A stretch of DNA of 64,000 nt, taken from assembly GCA_030657355.1 (NCBI GenBank), contig CP131056.1, positions 637,001 through 701,000 on the forward strand. The letters are read 5' to 3'. Source of the DNA: Radicibacter daui. GTDB lineage: Bacteria; Pseudomonadota; Alphaproteobacteria; Radicibacterales; Radicibacteraceae. Both the position numbers and the translations under genes were made by a program. Positions within the stretch are counted from its first letter, which is position 1, and the number at the start of each line of letters is the position of its first letter. The notes under the pieces are model-generated. The model saw nothing but the letters and a program-made list of their open reading frames with translations. It searched no databases and was not told the DNA's origin. Below are positions 32,948-41,203 of the stretch, one piece after another.

Positions 32948-33760
32948 ATGGCCATCTCTCTTTCTGGCGAAACCCGGCTGTTTCCTGTGGTGGGTGATCC
33001 CATCGCCCAGGTGAAGTCACCCGCCCTGCTATCTGCCCTGATGGCGGACAGAGCGCGGGATGCGATCGTACCGCCGGTACATGTCGCTCCTGCTGATCTC
33101 GCACCGGTCATCGGCGCATTCGGAATGCTCCGGAATCTCGACGGTGTTTTGGTTACCGTTCCGCACAAGATAGCGGCCTTTTCCTTGTGTTCCCGGGTAA
33201 CGGACCGCGCCAGGTTTGCCGGGTCGGTCAACGTTATGCGCAAGGCGGCGGGAGGCTGGCTTGGCGACAACACCGACGGTCAGGGATTCGTCAACGGCAT
33301 CGAGCTGGCCGGGCAGTCGGTGGCCGATAAAAAAGTGCTTCTGGTCGGGTGCGGCGGTGCCGGTTCCGCCATTGCGCTCGAATTCATGATAGGCGGCGCC
33401 GCGCAGCTTGCCCTTCACGATATCGATCAGGCCCGGCGCGACCGGGTGATCGACGCCCTTTCCTGGCGCTTTCCCGGCAAGGTCGTAACCGGCGGCACTG
33501 ACCCCTCGGGTTTCGACATCATCGCCAATGCAACGCCCATGGGCATGCAGCCGGGCGACCCATTGCCTGTCGATGTGGCCGGTCTGTCATCCGGCCAGTT
33601 TGTCGCCTGCGTGATTACCAAGCCGGAAAATTCTCCGCTCGTTGAGGCAGCCCGGCAGCGTGGCTGCCGGACGATGAACGGGCTCGGGATGTTCATGGCG
33701 CAGGCCGACATCCTCGCGGATTTTCTGCTCTTCTCTGACAAAACGGCCCGGGAGGACTGA
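32948..33760 (+). CDS. AroE-like shikimate/quinate dehydrogenase (catabolic type)
   Basis: The product is 270 aa. Catalytic Lys74 (TVPHK), Asn95 (GSVNVMR) and Asp110 (DNTDGQGF) are all present. The NAD(P)-binding motif is VLLVGCGGAGSAIALEF at about 129-145. In biosynthetic AroE the N-terminal motif is SKSP; here it reads Q-V-K-S-P (residues 21-25), so Ser24 is kept and the first serine is Val22. That resembles the catabolic AroE-like paralogues. It would oxidise shikimate (or a related acid) to 3-dehydroshikimate, the substrate of the QuiC enzyme at 39294. First gene of the uptake/degradation operon. Confidence 0.87.
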   Translation: MAISLSGETRLFPVVGDPIAQVKSPALLSALMADRARDAIVPPVHVAPADLAPVIGAFGMLRNLDGVLVTVPHKIAAFSLCSRVTDRARFAGSVNVMRKAAGGWLGDNTDGQGFVNGIELAGQSVADKKVLLVGCGGAGSAIALEFMIGGAAQLALHDIDQARRDRVIDALSWRFPGKVVTGGTDPSGFDIIANATPMGMQPGDPLPVDVAGLSSGQFVACVITKPENSPLVEAARQRGCRTMNGLGMFMAQADILADFLLFSDKTARED

Positions 33761-33851
33761 CAGAAGAGAGGAGTGTCTCCAGCTGAAAAATCGGGGCGAT
33801 GGTGCTTGGGAGACGGCGCCTCAAATCGGCCCGGCTAACAGGGAGGGAATG

Positions 33852-34988
33852 ATGAAACTGGTAAAACTGCTGGCCATTTCTGCTACGGCAATGGCGATTG
33901 CGGGTGCGGCGCATGCGGCCGATACAGTCAAGGTCGGCATGATCGCCGAACTGTCCGGTCCCGGTGCCCCGTCCGGTACCAACTGGCGGGACGGAACGCG
34001 TCTTGCCACCGAAGAAATCAATGCGGATGGCGGCATTCTCGGCAAGCAGGTCGAGGTCAGCGAATTTGATACCCAGACCGACCCGCAGACCTCGCGCGCC
34101 CTTGTCCAGAAAGCCATCGACGATGGCGCCTATGCCATCTGGGGGACGGTCTATTCCGGTTCAACGATGGTCAACATGCTGGTCGCCCAGCAGAACAGTG
34201 TGCCGCAATTCGTCGGTTCCGAAGCCCCGGCCATCGTGCAGAAGGGCAACCCTTTCGTCTTCCGCACCTCTTCCGGCGCACAGAAGGGTATTCCCGACCT
34301 CACCTCCTATTTCAAGCGCACGCTTGATGCCAAGACGGTCGGCATTGCCTGGGTCAATAATGAGTTCGGCAAGGGCGGCCATGATGTCTTTGCCGCGCAA
34401 ATGGAAAAGCTGGGCATCAAGGTCGTGGCAGATGTCGCCTCCGAGCAGGGCCAGACCGACTATGCTGCCGACGTCTCCAAGCTCAAGGAAGCCGCTCCGG
34501 CGGCCATCTTCGTCTACATGAACCAGGAAGAATCCGCGCGTTTCCTGATTGAGGCGAAAAAGCAGGGCCTGACCATGCCGCTGATCGGCGAGGTTACCCT
34601 GACCGAGGCCAAGGTGGTTGAGCTGGCCGGTGATGCTGCCGAAGGCGCTATCGCCCATGTCGGCCTGACCGCCAGCGCCACCAGTGTGCCGGGTATCGCC
34701 GAGTTCGTGACGAAGTTCGAGGCCAAGTTCAATCGCCACCCGACACATGATGCCATCAAGGGTTATATCGGGGCCTGGGCGACGAAATACGTCACCGAAA
34801 TGGTCGGCAAGTTTGACGGGGAGGCGTTCTCCAACGTCATGCACGGGCTCTGCCTCGATGCGAAAAGCTATCCGCACATGCTTCTCGACACCTGCTGGGA
34901 TGAGCATGGCGAGATGTCCCGCCCGAGCTTCATGGTTCAGGTGACGGGCGGCAAGGCGGAAGTGATCGGGATCGTCAACTCGAACTGA
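33852..34988 (+). CDS. Liv-type ABC transporter substrate-binding protein
   Basis: The product is 378 aa. ATG 33852 is four bases after GGGAGGG; ATG 33849 is an alternative. A signal peptide ends AHA-A near residue 22. The mature chain starts DTVKVGMIAELSGPGAPSGTNWRDGTRLATEEINADGGILGKQVEVSEFDTQTDP, a classic LivK/type I periplasmic-binding fold. Family members bind branched-chain amino acids or aromatic and hydroaromatic acids. Its place between the AroE-like and permease genes argues for a shikimate-type ligand. First of five transport genes. Confidence 0.9.
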   Translation: MKLVKLLAISATAMAIAGAAHAADTVKVGMIAELSGPGAPSGTNWRDGTRLATEEINADGGILGKQVEVSEFDTQTDPQTSRALVQKAIDDGAYAIWGTVYSGSTMVNMLVAQQNSVPQFVGSEAPAIVQKGNPFVFRTSSGAQKGIPDLTSYFKRTLDAKTVGIAWVNNEFGKGGHDVFAAQMEKLGIKVVADVASEQGQTDYAADVSKLKEAAPAAIFVYMNQEESARFLIEAKKQGLTMPLIGEVTLTEAKVVELAGDAAEGAIAHVGLTASATSVPGIAEFVTKFEAKFNRHPTHDAIKGYIGAWATKYVTEMVGKFDGEAFSNVMHGLCLDAKSYPHMLLDTCWDEHGEMSRPSFMVQVTGGKAEVIGIVNSN

Positions 34989-35067
34989 TCCGGGCCCTTC
35001 GTTGCAGCGGCGGCTCCCCTGCGAGCCGCCGCTGTGCTCCCGCTACTCGAGAGCAGAAAACACCGAC

Positions 35068-35946
35068 ATGTCCCAGTTTCTCCAGGTAATGCTGTCCGGC
35101 CTGGCGACCGGCTCGATCTACGCCCTTGTGGCGATTGGCTTCACGCTCATCTGGCAATCGGCGAAAACCGTCAATTTTGCCCAGGGCGAGTTCGTGATGC
35201 TGCCCGCCTTTTTTGTCCTTGTCTGCACCAAGGTACTGGCCCTGCCACTATGGCTGGCCCTGATCGTTGCCCTCGCGGTCACGGTCGTCGTGCTGGGTGT
35301 ACTGTTCAAGAAACTGGTCGTAGAGCCAATCCTGCCCTCGGGCGGCATCCCGCTCACCATCGCGACCATGGCTCTCGCCATCTTTTTGAAAGAGAGCGTG
35401 AAGGAATTTTATGGCGCCGAGGCCCAACCCTTTCCGCCGCTGTTTCCTTCCCAGACGCTCAATGTCTTCGGCGCGGTCATCTCGTTGCAGGACATTTGCA
35501 ATCTCGTGGTTGCGCTGGCGATCGTGGTGGTGCTGACCCTGTTCCTCAATCGCACCCGAACAGGTCGCTGCATGCAGGCCGCGGCCCAGAACCCGGCAGT
35601 GGCGGAAATTCTCGGCATCAACGTGAGGCGCATGGTGCTCTACGCCTTCCTCATCAATGGTGCGCTGGCGGCTCTCGCTTCGTTTCTCATTACCCCGGTT
35701 TATCTGGCCAAATTCTCCAATGGCGAGGTCCTGGGCCTCATCGCCTTCATTGCCGCCATTGTCGGCGGCTTCAACCAGATCAGGGGTGCGCTTGCCGGCG
35801 GCTTGCTGATCGGCGTGCTCGATAACCTGACCGCGACCTATGTCACGGCTGAGTATCGCGCCGCCCTGCCGCTCGTCCTGCTGATCGTCGTCATTCTGGT
35901 GCGCCCGCAGGGACTGCTCGGCACCTCGGAAGGGAGGGCCGTTTGA
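35068..35946 (+). CDS. ABC transporter permease, LivH type
   Basis: The product is 292 aa from ATG 35068; an upstream TTG-type start at 35002 lacks family similarity. It has about eight hydrophobic helices, beginning SQFLQVMLSGLATGSIYALVAIGFTLIWQSAKTVNFAQGEFVMLPAFF, the LivH signature. The EAA-like loop region (AQNPAVAEILGINVRRMVLYAF) near residue 180 contacts the ATPases. It is inner-membrane. The stop shares one base with the livM start. Confidence 0.92.
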   Translation: MSQFLQVMLSGLATGSIYALVAIGFTLIWQSAKTVNFAQGEFVMLPAFFVLVCTKVLALPLWLALIVALAVTVVVLGVLFKKLVVEPILPSGGIPLTIATMALAIFLKESVKEFYGAEAQPFPPLFPSQTLNVFGAVISLQDICNLVVALAIVVVLTLFLNRTRTGRCMQAAAQNPAVAEILGINVRRMVLYAFLINGALAALASFLITPVYLAKFSNGEVLGLIAFIAAIVGGFNQIRGALAGGLLIGVLDNLTATYVTAEYRAALPLVLLIVVILVRPQGLLGTSEGRAV

Positions 35947-36929
35947 TGACCCGCCTCAACAAGCGCCCGGCGCTTTTGCTTTTCTTGCTGGTGCTGGCTA
36001 TTCTCGCACCGCTGGGTCACGGCAATTACATCATCTATGTGCTGACTTCGTGGCTGATTTTTTCCATTGCTGCCATGGGGCTCAATCTCACGCTTGGATA
36101 TGCTGGCCAGATCTCGCTGGCCCAGGCCTCCTTCATGGCCATTGGCGCCTATACGACGGCGATCATGACCCTGGCGGGTTGGCACTGGCTCATTGCTGCC
36201 CCGGTGGGCATGGTTCTGTGTTTTCTGGTTGGCCTGGTGCTGGGTTATCCAGCGCTCAGGGTCAAAGGCCACTTCCTTGCCTTCGTCACGCTGGCCTTCA
36301 ACACGCTGGTCTTCCTTGTCCTGCGTAATGAGGACTGGCTGACCGGCGGTTCCTATGGCCTCTCCAGCATGCCGCGCCCGGATTTCTATCTGTTCAAGAC
36401 GCTCAAGCAGTTGCCCTTCTACTATTTCACGCTCGCGGTAACGGTCGTTGCCGCGCTGGTGCTGTGGGGCATCGTGCGGTCTCCCTGGGGGCGTGCCTTC
36501 AAGGCTCTGCGGGAAAACCCGGTCCGGGCGGAAAGTCTTGGGGTCGATACGCGGCGCATCACCCTGCTGGCCTTTGCCATCGGCTCTGCCTATGCGGGGC
36601 TTGCCGGGGCGCTGGTCTCGCCGCTGGTGCAATATATCGACCCGGGCTCCTTCGGCCTGTCGCAGTCGCTGCGCATCCTGCTGATGGTCGTGGTGGGGGG
36701 CTCCGGCTTCTTTTTCGGGCCCTTTGTCGGCGCTGCGGTGGTCATCCTGCTGCCAGAGATGCTGCGCTTCACCGCGGGCTACTACCTCATCATCTATTCG
36801 GCTCTGGTCATCGTCATGCTGGCTTACGTGCCGAACGGCCTGATTGGCATCGGCACGCGGCTGCGCGAGCGGTTCTGGCCGCAGCACCGGGCCCGTGGTG
36901 ACCTTGCAAAAGGAGCACAGCTCAAGTGA
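35946..36929 (+). CDS. ABC transporter permease, LivM type
   Basis: The product is 327 aa from ATG 35946 (TGATG junction with the LivH gene). Hydrophobic helices begin at the N-terminus. AAMGLNLTLGYAGQISLAQASFMAIGAYTTAIM near residue 38 is the LivM signature, and REN-PVRAESLGVDTRRITLLAFAIGSAYAGLAGAL near 195 is the coupling loop. It pairs with LivH in the membrane. The C-terminal tail is basic and cytoplasmic, overlapping livG by four bases. Confidence 0.92.
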   Translation: MTRLNKRPALLLFLLVLAILAPLGHGNYIIYVLTSWLIFSIAAMGLNLTLGYAGQISLAQASFMAIGAYTTAIMTLAGWHWLIAAPVGMVLCFLVGLVLGYPALRVKGHFLAFVTLAFNTLVFLVLRNEDWLTGGSYGLSSMPRPDFYLFKTLKQLPFYYFTLAVTVVAALVLWGIVRSPWGRAFKALRENPVRAESLGVDTRRITLLAFAIGSAYAGLAGALVSPLVQYIDPGSFGLSQSLRILLMVVVGGSGFFFGPFVGAAVVILLPEMLRFTAGYYLIIYSALVIVMLAYVPNGLIGIGTRLRERFWPQHRARGDLAKGAQLK

Positions 36930-37672
36930 CCGCTCCCGCTCTTTCAGTCCGCAACATCTCCAAGACTTTTGGCACGATCCGGGCCGTCAACGATGTGAGC
37001 TTTGATGTTCGCACCGGTGAAATTCTGGGCCTCATCGGGCCCAATGGCTCGGGAAAATCCACGCTCTTCAACTGCATTCTCGGCCAGTTACCACCCGATG
37101 GCGGCGCTGTGCATGTCGCAGGACAGCAGGTTTCAGGCAGTCGGGCCTGCGACCTCAGCAAGCTCGGGGTGGGCCGCACCTTCCAGCAGCTCTCGGTTTT
37201 TCCGCAGATGAGCGTGCTCGATAACGTGATCCTCGCCGGGCAGGAGCATCATGGCTCCATGCTCTCCCGCCTCTTCGGTAAACCGGACGCCGGCCTGACT
37301 GCAGATGCGGAGAAGATGATTTCCTTCTTCCGCCTTGAACATCTGCGCGATGAACTGGCGGGCTCCCTTTCCTACGGTCAGCAGAAGTTGCTCGATGCGG
37401 CGATGGCCTTCATGGCGGGGCCGGGGCTGGTGCTGCTGGATGAGCCTGCGGGCGGGGTCAATCTCACCATGCTCGCTCACCTCAAGGAGCGGCTGCAGAC
37501 CTACAACGCCGAACACGGGACGACTTTCGTGGTCATCGAGCACAACATGGAGTTCGTCATGTCCTTGTGCTCGCGCATCATCGTGCTGGCGGAGGGGGCC
37601 ATCATCGCTGAAGGAACGCCGGACGAGATCCGCTCCAACCAGCAGGTCATCGACGCGTATCTGGGAGGCTGA
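36926..37672 (+). CDS. ABC transporter ATPase, LivG type
   Basis: The product is 248 aa with a GTG start; AAGGAG lies about 12 bases upstream. Walker A is GPNGSGKST, the signature is LSYGQQKLLDAA, Walker B is LVLLDEPAGGVN, and the H-loop is VVIEHNM. The long insert after VGRTFQQLSVFPQMSVLDNV is typical of LivG. It energises uptake with LivF. The GTG overlaps the LivM stop. Confidence 0.93.
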   Translation: MTAPALSVRNISKTFGTIRAVNDVSFDVRTGEILGLIGPNGSGKSTLFNCILGQLPPDGGAVHVAGQQVSGSRACDLSKLGVGRTFQQLSVFPQMSVLDNVILAGQEHHGSMLSRLFGKPDAGLTADAEKMISFFRLEHLRDELAGSLSYGQQKLLDAAMAFMAGPGLVLLDEPAGGVNLTMLAHLKERLQTYNAEHGTTFVVIEHNMEFVMSLCSRIIVLAEGAIIAEGTPDEIRSNQQVIDAYLGG

Positions 37673-37674
37673 TG

Positions 37675-38412
37675 ATGCTTGAGCTCAGGAACATCTACGG
37701 CGGCTACGGCAACATCACGATCCTGAACGGTACGTCCTTCAGGATTCCGCCGGCCTCCATCACCACGGTCATCGGGCCGAACGGCGCCGGAAAATCCACC
37801 GTCTTCAAGGCGATCTTCGGTCTCCTCAACATTCACTCGGGAGAAATCCTGTTCGACGGGCAGGATGTCACCGGCCTCAGCCCGGCCCGGATGCTGGCGC
37901 AGGGCGTTACCTATGTGCCGCAAGGGCGCAACGTCATTCCGCAGCTCTCGGTCTTCCACAATCTGGAGCTCGGCGGCATCACGGCCCCGGATCAGGACCG
38001 GGTCAGGGCTCGCATGGAAGAGGTCATGGACCAGTTCCCGATGCTGCGCCAGCGCCGCAACCAGAAAGCCATCGAGCTTTCCGGCGGTCAGCAGAAGCAG
38101 CTCGAGATTGCCCGAGCCCTGCTGCTGGACCCGCGGCTTATCCTCATCGACGAGCCTTCCATCGGTCTGTCGCCCAATCTGGTGCAGGAGGTGTTTCGTA
38201 CTCTGCAAAGGCTGCGCGACCAGGGGGTAACCATCCTGATGGTCGAGCAGAATGCCAAGGCGGCTCTCGCCATGTCCGATTACGGACTGGTGCTGGAACT
38301 GGGCCAGACCCGCCTGCACGACCGGGCAGACAAGCTGCTGGCCGACCCCCGGGTGGGGCAGCTGTTTCTTGGCGGCCATGTGGAAGAGACCACGTCCGCA
38401 GATGCGCATTGA
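37675..38412 (+). CDS. ABC transporter ATPase, LivF type
   Basis: The product is 245 aa. ATG 37675 is six bases after GGGAGG; ATG 37672 is an alternative overlapping the LivG stop. Walker A GPNGAGKST, signature LSGGQQKQLEIARALL, Walker B LILIDEPSIGLSP and MVEQNA (H-loop position as Gln-Asn, usual for LivF) are present. It ends inside the first codons of the SMP-30 gene, so the lactonase-like protein is made with the transporter. Confidence 0.93.
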   Translation: MLELRNIYGGYGNITILNGTSFRIPPASITTVIGPNGAGKSTVFKAIFGLLNIHSGEILFDGQDVTGLSPARMLAQGVTYVPQGRNVIPQLSVFHNLELGGITAPDQDRVRARMEEVMDQFPMLRQRRNQKAIELSGGQQKQLEIARALLLDPRLILIDEPSIGLSPNLVQEVFRTLQRLRDQGVTILMVEQNAKAALAMSDYGLVLELGQTRLHDRADKLLADPRVGQLFLGGHVEETTSADAH

Positions 38413-39280
38413 ACAGATCTCGGCCGAGCCGTGCCAGCTCGGTGAGTGTCCGCTCTGGTGCGAGCGCACTGCCAGGCTCTGGTGGGTGGATGTCCTGCAG
38501 GGGCACCTGTGGTCCGTCGAACCGGGGGGCGACATTCCCCGGCGTCACCGGGTCAGGGCGCGCCGTCTCGGCTCCATCGCGCTTTACGAGGACGGCGCTC
38601 TGTTGCTGGCCTGTGATGACGGGCTCTACCGTTTCGATCCGGAAACCGGGGAACAGCAGTTCCTGCTAGACCCCAAGCCGGATCGGCCGGCTCATCGCCT
38701 GAATGACGGTCGCACGGACCCTTATGGCAGCTTCTGGGTCGGTTGCCTGCAGGAGGATGATTACCGGCCGGGCGGGCGGCTCTATCGTATTGCGCCCGAT
38801 GGCACGTGCCATGTCGAGGCGCAGGGGCTTTCAATTCCCAATGCCCTTGCTTTCGATCCCGGACGGGGGCGGATGTATTTCGGAGATACCCGCGCCTACA
38901 CGATCTGGGCCTGCGATCAGTTGCCAGGTGGAGGGCTCGCCAACCGGCGGGTGTTTGCCACCCTGCCGCCGCCGGCACGGCCTGACGGCAGCTGCCTCGA
39001 CCGTGATGGCAATTTGTGGAACGCCATCTATGCCGGCGGGCGCCTTCATCAGTATTCCCCGGCCGGCGAGCTGCTTCAGCAGATAACACTGCCAGTCAGC
39101 CATCCTACCTGCCTTGCCTTTGGCGGGCCGGACCTGGGGACGCTTTTCGTAACCAGTGCCGCCCGGCCGCTCTCTGCGGAAGAACGTCATCGCGAGCCGC
39201 TGGCCGGGCAGGTTCTGGCTCTCAGGCCCGGTGCCGTGGGCCGGCCCGAATACCGGCTGCACCCGGCCTCTACCCTTTAA
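38402..39280 (+). CDS. SMP-30/gluconolactonase-family protein
   Basis: The product is 292 aa from ATG 38402, overlapping livF by 11 bases. It is a six-bladed beta-propeller of the regucalcin type. Metal-site residues appear as Glu in LGECPLW, Asn and Asp in RLNDGRTDPYGSFWVG, Asn in IPNALAFDP, and Asp in RPDGSCLDRDGNLWNA. Family members hydrolyse sugar or related lactones using Ca2+ or Zn2+. In a shikimate/quinate uptake operon it may open a lactone such as a quinide, but that is speculation from context. No signal peptide is seen, so it is cytoplasmic. Confidence 0.82.
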   Translation: MRIEQISAEPCQLGECPLWCERTARLWWVDVLQGHLWSVEPGGDIPRRHRVRARRLGSIALYEDGALLLACDDGLYRFDPETGEQQFLLDPKPDRPAHRLNDGRTDPYGSFWVGCLQEDDYRPGGRLYRIAPDGTCHVEAQGLSIPNALAFDPGRGRMYFGDTRAYTIWACDQLPGGGLANRRVFATLPPPARPDGSCLDRDGNLWNAIYAGGRLHQYSPAGELLQQITLPVSHPTCLAFGGPDLGTLFVTSAARPLSAEERHREPLAGQVLALRPGAVGRPEYRLHPASTL

Positions 39281-39293
39281 GGAACCAGCCGCC

Positions 39294-41186
39294 ATGAAGA
39301 CCTCGATCGCGACAGTCTCCATATCGGGGAATTTTGAAGAGAAGCTGGCTGCTATCCGTGAGGCCGGATATGACGGGCTTGAGATTTTCGAGCAGGATTT
39401 TCTGGCCGATGCGGCAGGTCCGGCTGAAATCGGACGCATGATCCGCGACCAGGGGCTGGAGATCCTGCTCTTTCAGCCATTCCGTGATTTTGAAGGCATG
39501 CCTGCCGCCGAGCGGGTCAGGGCTTTTGACCGGGCGGAACGCAAGTTCGATCTGATGCAGGCGCTGGGCACTGATCTTATGCTGGTGTGTTCCAGCGTTT
39601 CGCCGCTGGCGCTCGGCGGGATCGACCGTGCGGCCGATGATCTGGCGGAGCTGGGGGAACGGGCGCGGGCGCGGGGCCTCCGGGTCGGGTATGAAGCGCT
39701 GGCCTGGGGGCGGCATGTGAATGACCATCGCGACGCATGGGAAATCGTGCGCCGGGCGGATCATCCCAATATCGGCCTTATCCTCGACAGCTTCCACTCG
39801 CTGGCCCGCAAGATCGATCCGGATACCATCCGGCGCATTCCGGGCGACCGCATTTTCTTCGTCCAGCTTGCCGATGCGCCAGTGATCGAGATGGATCTGC
39901 TCTACTGGTCGCGCCACTTCCGTAACATGCCGGGCGAAGGCGATCTGCCAGTGGCCGACTTCATGGCGGCGGTAATGTCCACCGGCTATCGCGGCCCCAT
40001 CAGCCTTGAGATTTTTAACGACCAGTTCCGGGGCGGCGATACCAAGCTGGTTGCCCGCGATGGTTATCGCTCACTCATTTCCCTCATGGACACTGTCCGC
40101 CGGCAGGAGCCGGAGCTGAAGATCGACCTGCCTCCGCTGCCGCCCCCTGCAACCCTGGAAGGGGCGGCGTTTCTGGAGTTCTGCAGCCGTGGGGCGGAGG
40201 CGGAAAATCTGGAACGCCTGCTGGCGACCCTCGGTTTCAGCCGTGCCGGTCATCACGTCTCCAAGCAGGTGGCACTCTGGCGGCAGGGTGACGTCCATTT
40301 GCTGGTCAATCGGCAGACGGAGGGATATGCGGCAAGTGCCTATGCGATGCATGGCACAACGGTGTGCGATATCGGCCTTTCGGTGAGCAATGCCAGGGCG
40401 ACCATCGAGCGGGCGACGCGGCTCGGGTCGCGGCCATTTCATCAGCCTGCCGGGCCGGGTGAACTCGATATTCCGGCGATCCGCGGCCTCAGCGGCAGCC
40501 TGCTGCATTTCATCGACAAGGCCTCCGGCCTTTCTTCCTTGTGGGAGGTCGATTTCCGGCCAGAGGAGGATGGAGAAGCTGCGGCGGGCGCCGGCTTGCT
40601 GCGGGTCGACCATATCGCCCAGACCATGTCCTATCAGGACATGCTCAGCTGGACGTTGTTCTACACCGCGCTTTTCCGCATGAAGAAATCGCCGATGATC
40701 GACGTGATCGATCCGGACGGGATCGTGCGCAGCCAGGCCGTCGAGGCGGAAGATTGCAGCCTGCGCATTACCCTGAATGGCGCGGATACTCACAGGACCC
40801 TTGCCGGCGAGTTTCTCTCGGGCAGTTTCGGCGCCAGCGTCCAGCATGTGGCCATGGCGACGGATGACATCTTCTCGACCGCTTCCCGGTTGCAGCAGCT
40901 GGGGTTCCTGCCCCTGCCGATCACGCCCAACTATTACGGCGACCTTGCTGCCCGCTTCGATATTGCTCCGGAACTTCTGGAGCGGATGCAGGCGGCAAAT
41001 ATCCTTTATGACCGGGATGCCGGTGGAGAGTTTTTCCAGCTTTATTCCCCGCCACTCGAAAACGGCATGTTCTTCGAGATTGTCGAACGGCGGGGGGGCT
41101 ATGCCGGCTATGGCGCTCCCAATGCCCCGTTCCGCATTGCCGCGCAGAAACGGTTTTTGCGTCCCAAGGGTGTGCCGCGGCGGTAG
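39294..41186 (+). CDS. quiC: 3-dehydroshikimate dehydratase fused to HPPD-like domain
   Basis: The product is 630 aa with AAGGA before ATG 39294. Residues 1-~285 are a TIM-barrel sugar-phosphate-isomerase/AP-endonuclease-2 domain (FEEKLAAIREAGYDGLEIFEQDF, LGLILDSFHSLARKIDP-like, ISLEIFNDQFRGGD) with the dehydratase metal ligands. Residues ~300-630 are a vicinal-oxygen-chelate repeat like 4-hydroxyphenylpyruvate dioxygenase (LLRVDHIAQTMSYQDMLSW, VQHVAMATDDIFST, GGEFFQLYSPPLENGMFFEIVERR). Pseudomonas QuiC1 has the same two-domain layout. It dehydrates 3-dehydroshikimate to protocatechuate, feeding pcaHG. The role of the second domain is unclear. Confidence 0.9.
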   Translation: MKTSIATVSISGNFEEKLAAIREAGYDGLEIFEQDFLADAAGPAEIGRMIRDQGLEILLFQPFRDFEGMPAAERVRAFDRAERKFDLMQALGTDLMLVCSSVSPLALGGIDRAADDLAELGERARARGLRVGYEALAWGRHVNDHRDAWEIVRRADHPNIGLILDSFHSLARKIDPDTIRRIPGDRIFFVQLADAPVIEMDLLYWSRHFRNMPGEGDLPVADFMAAVMSTGYRGPISLEIFNDQFRGGDTKLVARDGYRSLISLMDTVRRQEPELKIDLPPLPPPATLEGAAFLEFCSRGAEAENLERLLATLGFSRAGHHVSKQVALWRQGDVHLLVNRQTEGYAASAYAMHGTTVCDIGLSVSNARATIERATRLGSRPFHQPAGPGELDIPAIRGLSGSLLHFIDKASGLSSLWEVDFRPEEDGEAAAGAGLLRVDHIAQTMSYQDMLSWTLFYTALFRMKKSPMIDVIDPDGIVRSQAVEAEDCSLRITLNGADTHRTLAGEFLSGSFGASVQHVAMATDDIFSTASRLQQLGFLPLPITPNYYGDLAARFDIAPELLERMQAANILYDRDAGGEFFQLYSPPLENGMFFEIVERRGGYAGYGAPNAPFRIAAQKRFLRPKGVPRR

Positions 41187-41203
41187 CGGGCGTCGCAATC
41201 GCT

